A DNA stretch of 50,957 bases. Origin: DATADD01 sp046262355. Its GTDB lineage: Bacteria; Actinomycetota; CADDZG01; WHSQ01. A model generated the notes under the pieces. It had not been told where the DNA came from, made no database searches, and worked only from the letters and a program-made list of their open reading frames with translations. The position numbers and the translations under genes are program-made. Below, in pieces: positions 1-7,861 of the stretch (position 1 is its first letter; each line of letters opens with the position of its first letter). The stretch is from assembly GCA_046262355.1 (NCBI GenBank), contig JBHEMX010000017.1:1-50957 (forward strand). The letters are read 5' to 3'.

Positions 1-24
1 TCGGTTCGACTCCGATCGGGTCCA
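1..24 (+). tRNA. 3' end of a tRNA gene cut by the window edge
   Basis: Only the T-arm (T-loop TTCGACT closed by a GC-rich stem), the 3' acceptor strand CGGGTCC and discriminator A are in view. The next bases are CCC, so CCA is not encoded, as in the two complete tRNAs near 48.5 kb. The anticodon lies outside the window, so the amino acid is unknown. An identical segment recurs 78 bp downstream; this copy could be the true tRNA end or itself a fragment. Confidence 0.5.
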
Positions 25-70
25 CCCAAAAGGCCACGGCGCTCCCAGAGCGCCCCCTTCCGGCCCCGGC

Positions 71-102
71 GGAGGTCGTCGGTTCGACTCCGATCGGGTC
101 CA
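71..102 (+). pseudogene. duplicated tRNA 3' fragment (variable loop, T-arm, acceptor strand)
   Basis: This is a second copy of the same tRNA end: variable-loop-like GGAGGTC, five-pair T-stem around TTCGACT, then CGGGTCC and discriminator A. No D-arm or anticodon arm precedes it, because the unrelated spacer at 61-70 follows copy one directly. It is therefore a fragment, of the kind left when an integrative element duplicates the 3' end of its tRNA target, or produced by a tandem duplication or assembly error. Confidence 0.6.
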
Positions 103-145
103 CCCAAAAGGCCACGGCGCTCCCAGAGCGCCCCCTTCGCGCTCC

Positions 146-331
146 GTGACCAGCCTCTGTGAGGAAGTCGACAGCTACCAGTCGCAGGTATCGGGGCACC
201 TCGCGGTGCTGCGCCGGGCCGGACTGGTCACTGCCGACCGGAGCGGGTACTTCAACATCTACCGCGTGGACTCGCGGGCCCTAGGCTTGTTGGCTGAACG
301 GCTGCGCGAGTTGGCGGTGCGTTCGCAGTAG
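146..331 (+). pseudogene. ArsR-family regulator, N-terminally truncated
   Basis: The 61-residue frame matches the C-terminal two thirds of an ArsR winged-helix repressor: recognition-helix region SQVSGHLAVLRRAGLV, then a beta-wing (RSGYFNIYRVD) and a final dimerisation helix. ArsR proteins are usually about 100 residues; the first roughly 35, including helices 1-2, are missing and the frame runs upstream into the duplicated tRNA fragment. A GTG at 146 could start translation but has no clear ribosome site. The residues left do not show the metal-binding CxC motif. Most likely a remnant cut by the same event that duplicated the tRNA end; a short functional protein cannot be excluded. Confidence 0.6.
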
Positions 332-428
332 AGGAACTATGGCCTCATACGCGTGCGGCGCTACCGGGCAGGATCAGCTTCCCACGATTCTCGGCCCCCG
401 GCGCGGCGACGCCCGTAGGATCGAACGT

Positions 429-3400
429 ATGGCCCAGACGTTCCGACCCCTGGCGAAGCAGCCCGATCATCCTGCGCTTGAGCGCGAGATCCTGAAACTC
501 TGGGAGAACGAGCAGACGTTTACTCAGCTGCGCGAGCTCAATCGCGACGGCCCGAAATGGTCGTTCATCGACGGCCCGGTGACGGCGAACAAGACGCTGG
601 GGGTGCACACGGCCTGGGGGCGCACGCTGAAGGACGTGTTCCAGCGCTACAGGGCGATGCAGGGATTCGACCAGCGATACCAGAACGGCTTCGACTGCCA
701 GGGGCTCTGGATCGAGGTGGGCGTTGAGAAGCAGCTCGGGCTCAACTCGAAGCGCGAAATTGAGGAATATGGCCTCGACCGGTTCGCGCGCAAGTGTCGC
801 GAAGTCGTGGTCTGGTCGAGCGAGGAGTTAACGCGCGGCTCGATCCGCCTCGGCCAGTGGATGGACTGGGGCAACGACTACTTCACCTTCAGCGACACGA
901 ACATCGAGTACATCTGGCGGTTCCTCAGGATCGTCCACGAGCGCGGCTGGCTCTACGCCGGCCACCGCTCGACTGAGTGGTGCCCCAGGTGCGGGACGTC
1001 GCTGTCGCAGCACGAGCTGACGCAGTCCGGCGTCTATCAAGAGCGCGCCGACGCGTCGCTGTTCGTGCGCTTCCCGCTCCTCGACCGGCCCGGCGAATAC
1101 CTCGTCGTCTGGACGACAACTCCATGGACGCTGCCCGCGAACGTCGCCGCGGCGGTCAGGCCCGACGCGGATTATGGGCGGCGCGCCAATGGCGAGTGGG
1201 TCGCCGTCGCGCGGTACGGGAACGAGCGGTTGGAGGAGCGGAGGCCCGGTTTGGAACTCGTCGGGTGGCGGTACGAGGGACCGTTCGACACGCTCGCACC
1301 GGGTGCCGGCGTCGACCACCACGTTGTTCCATGGGACGAGGTGTCGCTCGAGGACGGTACCGGCATCGTCCACGTCGCACCGGGCTGCGGCAGCGAGGAC
1401 TTCGAACTCGGCAGCGAGCTCAACCTGCCGGTGCTGACGCCGGTGGATGAGGCGGGGCACTTCTACTCAGACTACGGTTGGCTGCACGGGTCATCGACGG
1501 GCGACGCCGCCGACCAGATCGTGGGCGACCTTAAGGAGCGTGGGCTGCTCGTCGAGACGGGCCTGTACGAGCACCGCTACCCGCACTGCTGGCGTTGTGA
1601 CACGCCGCTCATCTTCCGCATCGCCGACGACTGGTTCATCTCCGTCGAGGAGGTGCGGCCGCAGCTACTCGAGGCGAATGACTCGATCGAGTGGACTCCG
1701 GCCTACATGGGGAAGCGCATGGAGGACTGGCTGCGGAACATGGGCGACTGGAACATCTCCCGCCGCCGCTACTTCGGGCTGCCGTTGCCGATCTGGACCT
1801 GCTCGGCGTGCGGGCACTCACAGGTGATCGGCTCGAAGACCGAACTGGCTGAACGGGCCACGTCCGGGTTCGAGCAACTTGAGGAGCTGCACAGGCCTTG
1901 GGTCGACAACGTCACGATCCGCTGCGAGACCTGCGGTAACGAGGAGGCACGCCGCATCTCCGAGGTCGGCGACGTCTGGCTCGACGCGGGGATCGTCCCG
2001 TTCTCGACGCTCGGATGGCAGAGCGACAGGTGGGTGGAGCGCGGCTACGCAACTGGCGCGTCAGCCGGACTGTCGGGTGCCGACCTGCCCGACCACGTCT
2101 ACTGGGAGAAGTGGTTTCCTGCCGATTGGGTATCCGAGATGCGAGAGCAGATTCGGCTTTGGTTCTACTCGCAGCTCTTCATGTCGGTCGCGCTCGTCGG
2201 AAAGGCGCCGTTTAGGAAGGTCCTCGGCTACGAGAAGATGCTCGACGAGCAAAGCCGCGAGATGCACGGCTCGTGGGGAAACCTGATCAGGGCGGAGGAT
2301 GCGTTCGAGCGGATGGGTGCCGACGTGATGCGCTGGCAATTCTGCCAGCAGCCGCCCGACCGGAACCTCCTCTTCGGCTACGGTCCTGCGCACGAGATCA
2401 AGCGTAGGCAACTGACGCTGTGGAACTCAGTCAAGGTGCTCGTTAACTACGGCAACATCGAGGGGTTCGAGCCGTCGTGGTCGCATCTCGACAGCGGCCC
2501 CGGAGGCGATCTACGCCCTCTCGACCGCTGGCTCATCGCGCGGACGCAGGAACTCGTTGGCGAAGCGACTGGTGCCCTTGAAGAGCAGCTGACCTACAAG
2601 CTGGTCGACGCGTTCGAGGCGTTCGTCAACGATGTCTCGACCTGGTATATCCGCCGCTCGCGCCGTCGTTTCTGGGACGGCGACGAGATGGCGTTCCGGG
2701 TTCTCTGGTACGCGCTCGTGCAGGCACTACGCGTCGTCGCCCCGATCGTGCCGTTCCTGACCGAGCACCTCTGGCAGAATCTCGTCGCGATACCTTGCCC
2801 TGAAGCGTCGCGGTCGATCTTCCTGGCGCCGTGGCCGCGGGTGGACGGCCGCCTCGTCGACGAGGCCCTGATCGAGGAGATTGCGGAGGTCCGGCGTGTC
2901 GTCGAACTCGGCCGGCAAGCGCGCTCATACCGCAACATCAGGCTGCGCCAGCCACTGCGGCGCGCTGTCGTGTACGGCTCCCAGCGCTCGGCCGCCCACG
3001 CCAACGAGATCGCCGAGGAGCTGCGCGTCAAAGATGTGCGGTTCGAGTCAGGCCTTGAGGCGCCCGTGCGCTTGAAGCCGAACCTTCCTGTGCTCGGACC
3101 GCGCCTCGGGAGGAAGCTTCCAGCTGTGCGGTCCGCCCTCGAAGAGGGGCGCTATGAACTTCTCGACGGCCAGAATGTCCTCGCCGAGGGAGAGACGCTG
3201 AGGCCTGAGGAGGTGCTGCGCGAGCGCGGGCCGGTCAACGAGGGCTGGGCGGTCGCATCGCAGGAGGAACTCTCGGTGGAGATTGATACGGAGCTCGATG
3301 CGGGGCTCGAGCTCGAGGGTCGCGTCTTCGACCTGATCCGGCAGTTAAACGAGATGCGGAAGCAGGCAGAGCTCGAGCTTACGGATCGCATCCGCGTCTG

Positions 3401-3563
3401 GCTCCCTGAGTCGCACTCCGACGTACTCAGACACACCGACTGGATCAAGGACGAGGTATTGGCCGTCGAGGTTCAGCTCGACACCGCCTCCGACACGCCG
3501 CGCATCGAGCGATCTGGCGGAGCGGGGGAGACCACGAGCGAGATTACGGCAGGGCAGCTATAG
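429..3563 (+). CDS. ileS: isoleucyl-tRNA synthetase
   Basis: Class I aminoacyl-tRNA synthetase that charges tRNA-Ile in the cytoplasm and edits misactivated valine. About 1044 residues. The ATG at 429 is preferred over one at 339 because homology starts near FRPLAKQPDHPALE. The catalytic signatures are altered: the HIGH site reads GVHT (residues 58-61, in GPVTANKTLGVHTAWG) and the KMSKS site reads REMHGSWGN (about 610-618). This pattern is recalled from a divergent bacterial IleS branch with GPITANNPMGVHHAWG. Cysteine pairs (CPRCG, CWRC, CSACG, CETCG) suggest zinc sites. The upstream 97 bp show no recognisable T-box. The gene stands alone, followed by an inverted repeat. Confidence 0.95.
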   Translation: MAQTFRPLAKQPDHPALEREILKLWENEQTFTQLRELNRDGPKWSFIDGPVTANKTLGVHTAWGRTLKDVFQRYRAMQGFDQRYQNGFDCQGLWIEVGVEKQLGLNSKREIEEYGLDRFARKCREVVVWSSEELTRGSIRLGQWMDWGNDYFTFSDTNIEYIWRFLRIVHERGWLYAGHRSTEWCPRCGTSLSQHELTQSGVYQERADASLFVRFPLLDRPGEYLVVWTTTPWTLPANVAAAVRPDADYGRRANGEWVAVARYGNERLEERRPGLELVGWRYEGPFDTLAPGAGVDHHVVPWDEVSLEDGTGIVHVAPGCGSEDFELGSELNLPVLTPVDEAGHFYSDYGWLHGSSTGDAADQIVGDLKERGLLVETGLYEHRYPHCWRCDTPLIFRIADDWFISVEEVRPQLLEANDSIEWTPAYMGKRMEDWLRNMGDWNISRRRYFGLPLPIWTCSACGHSQVIGSKTELAERATSGFEQLEELHRPWVDNVTIRCETCGNEEARRISEVGDVWLDAGIVPFSTLGWQSDRWVERGYATGASAGLSGADLPDHVYWEKWFPADWVSEMREQIRLWFYSQLFMSVALVGKAPFRKVLGYEKMLDEQSREMHGSWGNLIRAEDAFERMGADVMRWQFCQQPPDRNLLFGYGPAHEIKRRQLTLWNSVKVLVNYGNIEGFEPSWSHLDSGPGGDLRPLDRWLIARTQELVGEATGALEEQLTYKLVDAFEAFVNDVSTWYIRRSRRRFWDGDEMAFRVLWYALVQALRVVAPIVPFLTEHLWQNLVAIPCPEASRSIFLAPWPRVDGRLVDEALIEEIAEVRRVVELGRQARSYRNIRLRQPLRRAVVYGSQRSAAHANEIAEELRVKDVRFESGLEAPVRLKPNLPVLGPRLGRKLPAVRSALEEGRYELLDGQNVLAEGETLRPEEVLRERGPVNEGWAVASQEELSVEIDTELDAGLELEGRVFDLIRQLNEMRKQAELELTDRIRVWLPESHSDVLRHTDWIKDEVLAVEVQLDTASDTPRIERSGGAGETTSEITAGQL

Positions 3564-3581
3564 CGAGATGGCCGCACCCAT

Positions 3582-3629
3582 CAAGGCTGGGCGGTTCGCG
3601 CAGTGTTCTATTAGGACCACCCAGCCTTG
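3582..3629. terminator. long inverted repeat after ileS, possible bidirectional terminator
   Basis: Two 14-nt arms (3582-3595 and 3616-3629) pair with one mismatch around a 20-nt loop, starting 18 bp after the ileS stop. There is no T-run, so intrinsic termination is unproven. The right arm is also the last codons of the minus-strand remnant that ends at 3611, so part of the symmetry arises from that coding end. Confidence 0.4.
3593..3607 (+). repeat. 15-bp direct repeat, left copy
   Basis: The 15-mer GGTTCGCGCAGTGTT occurs here and again at 5748-5762. The two copies bracket about 2.1 kb that carries the degraded genes and the cupin gene. The left copy lies inside the loop and left arm of the inverted repeat after ileS. 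Confidence 0.6.
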
Positions 3630-3895
3630 CGGTGCGCGACCCAACGGCGGAATGCGATAGGTGGGACGATCTCATCCCGGCCATCACTCGGATTTCCCTC
3701 ACCAGTTTGCGGATAAGCGCCTTTCTCTGCTGCGCAGGTCAGCAGCTCGGGCAGGGCTGCCGCCCACTGCGCTATCTCGTCGGCCGTAAGAGCCTCTGAA
3801 CGGCTATCGCGAAGCTCTGCTTCGAGCCTCTGTCCCTCCGCGCGCGTCGATGCGCTCGTTGAGTGTCGATTCGCTACGACTAGTCGATTCGGCAA
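3611..3895 (-). pseudogene. remnant of an unrecognised protein gene, copy A
   Basis: A 94-residue open frame ends ...DEIVPPIAFRRWVAHRKAGWS. It shares sequence with copy B around 4828-4925 on the same strand. The comparison shows that copy A needs a frameshift: its ancestral run (RKLVREIR...) lies in a neighbouring frame just before the DEIVPP segment. The protein looks helical and charged. No domain could be named. No convincing ribosome site was seen before the frame. Probably a decayed accessory gene. Confidence 0.45.
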
Positions 3896-3959
3896 CGTTC
3901 AGTAGGGGACCGTCCTCTTAAGGTATGAGCGCGCCGGCAAGCCATAGGAGGAGGCCTCG

Positions 3960-4539
3960 ATGAGCAAGGTGACTCGGATATCTCGATGTCCTTGGATGGT
4001 TTCGTCACCGGGCCCAATGAGGGACCGGACAACGGGCTCGGTGACGGCGGGGAACGTCTGCACTTGGATGTTCTCCAAAAAGACCGAGGCTGACGGTGAG
4101 ATCCTCGACGAGATCTACGCGACCACGGGAGCGGTCCTGATGGGTAGGCGGATGTTCGATGTCGGAGTGGAGCCCTGGGGTGACCCCCCGCCCTTTCGGA
4201 TGCCTGTATTCGTCCTGACGCACGAGATACGTGAACCCCTGCTAAGGCTAGGGGGGTACGACCTACAACTTCGTGACGGACGGGATCGAGGCTGGTCTCG
4301 CTCAGGCTCGCGCTGCCGCGGGCGACAAGAACGTCGGCATTTGGGGAGGCGCGAACATCATCGAGCAGTACCTTGAGGCGGGGCTATTGGACGAGATGCA
4401 AATTCATCTGATCCCAGTCCTGCTGGGTGACGGTGTCCGCCTGTTCGCCGACCTGGACTCTGCGGGGATTGAACTTAGAAAAGTGAGGTCGATCGATACT
4501 CCGAGCGCGACGCACTTCCGGTTCACTGTCGTGAAGTGA
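3960..4539 (+). pseudogene. DHFR/RibD C-terminal-domain reductase, broken by frameshifts
   Basis: Read across frames, this matches the small actinobacterial dihydrofolate-reductase-like family (RibD C-terminal domain, about 190 residues): a MSKVT start, ISMSLDGFVTGPN in the next frame, then EADGEILDEIYATTGAVLMGRRMFDVGVEPWGDPPPF, and finally VTDGIEAG...GIWGGANIIEQYL...HLIPVLLGDGVRLF. The frame breaks near 3974, near 4068 (which restores the first frame) and at the G-run near 4251-4257. A good ribosome site (GGAGG) precedes the ATG, so it was once an intact gene. Three shifts in 580 bp point to decay rather than one sequencing slip. Flanked by the two related remnants. Confidence 0.8.
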
Positions 4540-5130
4540 TCATCTGGACGGGCGAGTCGGAAGGAGAGACCCAGATGCGCAGGGCTGTCGTCAACGGTGC
4601 CGAGGTCGCAAAGGGAAACAAGGCCCGCTCGGGCGGCTGCTGATTCGCAGAGTTGGTTCCGCGACTCACCGGGCCCCGAAACGGTCTTCCCGATCGACGG
4701 GCGACTCGACGGTTCATGGCCGGAAGTGACGAGGGCGGAGGACGAGGGTCAACAAGTGAGAACGGGCGCTGTCGAGGGGACTCGATCCAGGTTCGCGCAC
4801 CGCCCTTCTGGGTCCACCGATCCTGACACTGCGCACCAAGGCGGAATCCGGTAGGTAGGCCTCGTCCCGGCTCATCTCGCGGATCTCCTTGACCGGCTTG
4901 CGCATCAGGGCCCTTTCCGGCGCGGAGCCCGCCGTGGGCAGGTCCGGCATCTCCCGGACGGATCGGAAGGAACCGGCGAGCCCGGAACGCACGAATCCCT
5001 GGCCGAGACCAGGAGGCCGGGATGACCGCGGAGACGCCGAGCGAGTGCGAGGGCGCTGGCGTCGCCCGCCGCCAGCGTCGGCCCATTCACCCGAGATAAG
5101 CTCGTCCCAGATAGGCTGAGAAGAGAGGCT
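4540..5130. other. 590-bp stretch without an intact gene
   Basis: This stretch holds a 22-codon frame at 4575-4643 behind a good ribosome site (GGAAGGAG) but with no recognisable product, and the minus-strand remnant copy B. The rest has no frame with convincing homology. It reads as decayed accessory DNA between the broken reductase gene and the cupin gene. Confidence 0.5.
4828..4925 (-). pseudogene. remnant related to copy A, copy B
   Basis: On the minus strand this segment reads ALMRKPVKEIREMSRDEAYLPDSAL, which lines up with copy A (ALIRKLVREIR...DEIVPPIAF) once copy A's frameshift is allowed for. By eye roughly 70 percent of bases match over some 70 bp. The surrounding frames are open but do not align further, so only this core is claimed. 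Function unknown. Confidence 0.45.
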
Positions 5131-5694
5131 GTGACGAACACTCAAAACGCCTACACGCCCGAGGTCTTCGTCGCGGAGGCGTCCGTGCTCATCGGTCGGC
5201 TGGGCCCGACCAGAGGCGCCTTCGACGCGATCGCCGAGCGACTACGCAGGCTGGCCCGGCAGCCCGACCTCATCTCCGAAGACCGCTTGCGTGACCTGCA
5301 TGGCGCGTCCGCTTCGGCCACGATCCTCGCCGAAGGAGAAGACGGCTCGGCGTTGATGTTGGCCCGCTTTCAGCCCGAAGCCCCCACCCCAGTTCACAAC
5401 CACGACTCGTGGGCCGTGATCTGTGTGGTCAAAGGCGGCGACCGCCACATCAAGTGGGAGCGACTGGACGACGGGTCGGTTGAGGGCCGCGTCGAGATTC
5501 GCGTCGGCGAAGAGCGCGAGCTCGGACCGGGCGACGTGCAGTTCCTCGACGAGCCTCCCGGCGACATCCACAGCCAGCAGGGCATCGACGGCGATGCGTG
5601 GGAGCTCGTCTATTTCGGGAGCAACCCGCTTCCAAAGACGCGCGCGTATTTCGATCCCGAGGCCGGCACCGTCAGCTTTTCGAGCTCCATCTGA
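5131..5694 (+). CDS. cysteine dioxygenase-like cupin protein
   Basis: 187 residues starting with GTG behind an AGAGAGG ribosome site. The central part is a cupin of the type I cysteine dioxygenase superfamily: PTPVHNHDSWAVICVVKG (His89 and His91 as iron ligands), an acidic stretch ending in GPGDVQFLDEPPGDIHS (a third His), and a C-terminal strand WELVYFG. Such enzymes oxidise thiols such as cysteine or 3-mercaptopropionate using iron and oxygen; the substrate is not predictable here. It is the only intact gene between the two 15-bp repeats, with no operon partner. Confidence 0.7.
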   Translation: MTNTQNAYTPEVFVAEASVLIGRLGPTRGAFDAIAERLRRLARQPDLISEDRLRDLHGASASATILAEGEDGSALMLARFQPEAPTPVHNHDSWAVICVVKGGDRHIKWERLDDGSVEGRVEIRVGEERELGPGDVQFLDEPPGDIHSQQGIDGDAWELVYFGSNPLPKTRAYFDPEAGTVSFSSSI

Positions 5695-5747
5695 CGGGCA
5701 ACACCCCTCGCGTCGATCGGGGCGACTCTCCTCAGCATGGGACCGGG

Positions 5748-5762
5748 GGTTCGCGCAGTGTT
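5748..5762 (+). repeat. 15-bp direct repeat, right copy
   Basis: This is the second exact copy of GGTTCGCGCAGTGTT, here followed by a T-run and TTAG. The similarity to the left copy weakly continues for some 20 bp (both go on to a CCCA...GCC motif). The copies may be footprints of an inserted element or a dispersed repeat. Confidence 0.6.
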
Positions 5763-5847
5763 TTTTCTTAGCCCACGAGCCTGCCACGGCGAACCGAATT
5801 GCGACATATCCCATCACTGAAATGATCGTCGGTGCATTGCCGCGTCG

Positions 5848-6258
5848 TCAGTCTCGGCCCTTCGACAGGCTGTGCACGGTCTCGTCGATGCCTTCGCCCT
5901 TTCTCTCTACCTCTTCGAGGTAGAGGCGAGCCCAGGCGATGCGGTCATTTCGGATCCCGTTGATGATTACGCCCCGAAGGTCAAGCTTGCTTGCGTCCTC
6001 GCGATGGCCATGGATCCGCAGCTCGGCCCAGACCGTGCCGTCCTCGTCCGCGGTTCGCAGGAGTTCGGCCCGGATGTCGGGAATCGCTGCGAAGAGAGTG
6101 GACCAATTCTGCCGAACCTGTTCCCGGCCCCCGAATTCCCTCTCGGGGTGCGCGGGCTGCTCGCTTCGATAGTCGGGCTCGAAACAGTCAACGAACGAAT
6201 CCAGGTCGTGGGTGTTTATCGCTTCGACAAGCCGGTCGACTGCGCTCTTTGCGTCCAT
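5848..6258 (-). CDS. SnoaL/NTF2-like protein
   Basis: 136 residues beginning MDAKSAVDRLVEAINTHDLDSFVDCF, a typical SnoaL-like opening, with later GREQVRQNWSTLFAAIPDIRAELL and a closing sheet (IAWARLYLEEVE). The start is set by a strong AAGGAGG site 5 nt upstream; longer in-frame starts lack one. NTF2-like folds form a cone-shaped pocket and include polyketide cyclases, isomerases and hydrolases, so the substrate cannot be inferred. It lies about 200 bp downstream of the permease on the same strand; that gap shows nothing clear. Confidence 0.75.
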   Translation of the reverse strand: MDAKSAVDRLVEAINTHDLDSFVDCFEPDYRSEQPAHPEREFGGREQVRQNWSTLFAAIPDIRAELLRTADEDGTVWAELRIHGHREDASKLDLRGVIINGIRNDRIAWARLYLEEVERKGEGIDETVHSLSKGRD

Positions 6259-6456
6259 CGTGGCCTCCTTTGCCGGGAGACTACGTTCCCCGGCCGATCT
6301 GGCTGGAGCCCCCTCCGTTGCAGATCCTCCTGGTTCATCACCGGGAGGCGCCTCGATCGTCGCCTTCACCTTGCTGAACAGCGGTTCGGAGATCGCACAG
6401 CGCCGGCGGTGTCGTCGGTAGCGACTCCGGGGAGGGCACCGTCGCGGCGCGCCCCC

Positions 6457-7818
6457 TCAGCCGGCCAGCGCCTCCGCCTCGAGCTCTCGCTCCGCCTCTC
6501 CGTGCAGGAGCCGATTCACGACCCAGAACACGAGGCCGATGACCAAGAGGATGCCGGCGCGCAGGAAGATCGCCGCTTCGTTCTGGGTGATGAGCGCAAG
6601 CGAGATCACCGCGCCGAGCACGGGGATGAAGGTAGGAGCGCTGAAATGGTCATGGTCCACGCGGTCCTTCTTCAAGACGATCACGGCCACGTTGACAATG
6701 GCGAACACGATCAGCAGCAGCATGACCGTGGTGTCGGCGAGGACGCCGAGGTCTCCCGTGATGATCAGCACGACCCCGATGGCGGCGGTGAATGCGATCG
6801 CGGCCCACGGCGTACGGCGCGCCGAATGCACGCTCGTGAAGATGCGCGGGACGATCCCCTGATTGGCCATGCCGTAGACGAGGCGGGACGCCATGATCAT
6901 GTTGATGAGCGCGCCGTTGGCCAGAGCGAACAATGCGATAGCCGCGAAGAGCTTGAGCGGGATGCCGAGGGGTCCTACCTTGACGACCTCGAGCAGAGGG
7001 GCGTCCGAACCCGCGAGCCGGCTCGTGGGCACGACCATCGACGCCAGCGCGGTCACGATGAGATAGATGGTGCCCGCGACGAGCATCCCGCCGAACAGCG
7101 CCCGAGGGAAGGCCTTGCTCGGCTCCCTGACCTCTTCTGCCACGTTGGCCGAGTCCTCGAAACCGATCAGCGCATAGAATGCCAACGTCGCTCCTCCCAC
7201 GACGAGGAGCAAGGGGCTCGATCCCTCCTTGAACTCGAGCGCCCTGCCGGGCTCGGCGTCGCCGCCGAAGACGGCGATCAGGCCGACCAGGATGATCAGC
7301 AGCAAGCCGCCGACCTCGATGATCGTGAAGGCTGCGTTCGTCTTGACCGACTCTGATATGCCCACGAAGTTGATCATCGTTATGACCCCCAGGAAGACGA
7401 GGGCAATGAGGATGTCGGGCAGGACGATGAACTGCTTGAAGTAGTCGCCCGCGAACGCCTTGGCGAGCGCGCTCGCCGAGGTGATGCCGGAGGCCATGAC
7501 CGCGAAGGCAACCATGAACGTGAGGAAGTGAACCTTGAACGCCTTGTTGACGTACAGTGCCGCACCGGCGGCGCGGGGGTACTTCGTCACCAGCTCCGCA
7601 TACCCGAAGGCGGTGAGGAGAGCCAGCACGAAGGCAACGAGGAACGATAACCAGATGGCGCCTCCGACCTCCGCGCCGACCTCGCCTACAAGCGCATAGA
7701 TCCCGCCGCCGAGCATGTCGCCGAGGATGAAGAAGAACAGCAGGTTCGTCCCGATGGCACGCTTGAGCTTTGCGCCGTCCTCGCTCGACTGAGCCCCGGC
7801 ATTCGCAGTTGCGTCCAC
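6457..7818 (-). CDS. APC-superfamily amino acid permease
   Basis: 453 residues with about twelve hydrophobic helices. The first carries the substrate-loop signature FFILGDMLGGGIYALVGE, and FYALIGFEDSANVAEEVREPSKAFPRA is the classic conserved loop of amino acid/polyamine antiporters. The GTG at 7818 (VDATANAG...) is chosen because the preceding residues of the longer frame are low-complexity and antisense to the lipoprotein gene; only a weak G-run precedes it. It would import amino acids or related amines across the membrane; the substrate is unknown. Divergent from the lipoprotein gene, with little intergenic space. Confidence 0.9.
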   Translation of the reverse strand: MDATANAGAQSSEDGAKLKRAIGTNLLFFFILGDMLGGGIYALVGEVGAEVGGAIWLSFLVAFVLALLTAFGYAELVTKYPRAAGAALYVNKAFKVHFLTFMVAFAVMASGITSASALAKAFAGDYFKQFIVLPDILIALVFLGVITMINFVGISESVKTNAAFTIIEVGGLLLIILVGLIAVFGGDAEPGRALEFKEGSSPLLLVVGGATLAFYALIGFEDSANVAEEVREPSKAFPRALFGGMLVAGTIYLIVTALASMVVPTSRLAGSDAPLLEVVKVGPLGIPLKLFAAIALFALANGALINMIMASRLVYGMANQGIVPRIFTSVHSARRTPWAAIAFTAAIGVVLIITGDLGVLADTTVMLLLIVFAIVNVAVIVLKKDRVDHDHFSAPTFIPVLGAVISLALITQNEAAIFLRAGILLVIGLVFWVVNRLLHGEAERELEAEALAG

Positions 7819-7861
7819 AGCGTCCCCCCCGGTTCGGTCGCTTAGATTGTCTCCCGATCCG

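Larger units (their letters stand above)
1..138 (+). repeat. tandem direct repeat, 60 identical bp, period 78
   Basis: Bases 1-60 and 79-138 are identical. The shared block carries the tRNA 3' end plus about 36 bp of trailing sequence, and 18 bp of unique sequence lies between. Copy two runs directly into a truncated ArsR reading frame. The true length of the repeat is unknown because copy one starts at the window edge. Confidence 0.85.

Noticed and set aside
332..428. T-box riboswitch before ileS
   Set aside because: Expected in some Actinomycetota, but the 97 bp hold no recognisable antiterminator (GGTGG-type) bulge or specifier loop, and too little space.
5872..7356. 494-codon plus-strand frame opposite the SnoaL-like and permease genes
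   Set aside because: Antisense to intact genes, with Asp/Glu/Arg-rich repeats only.
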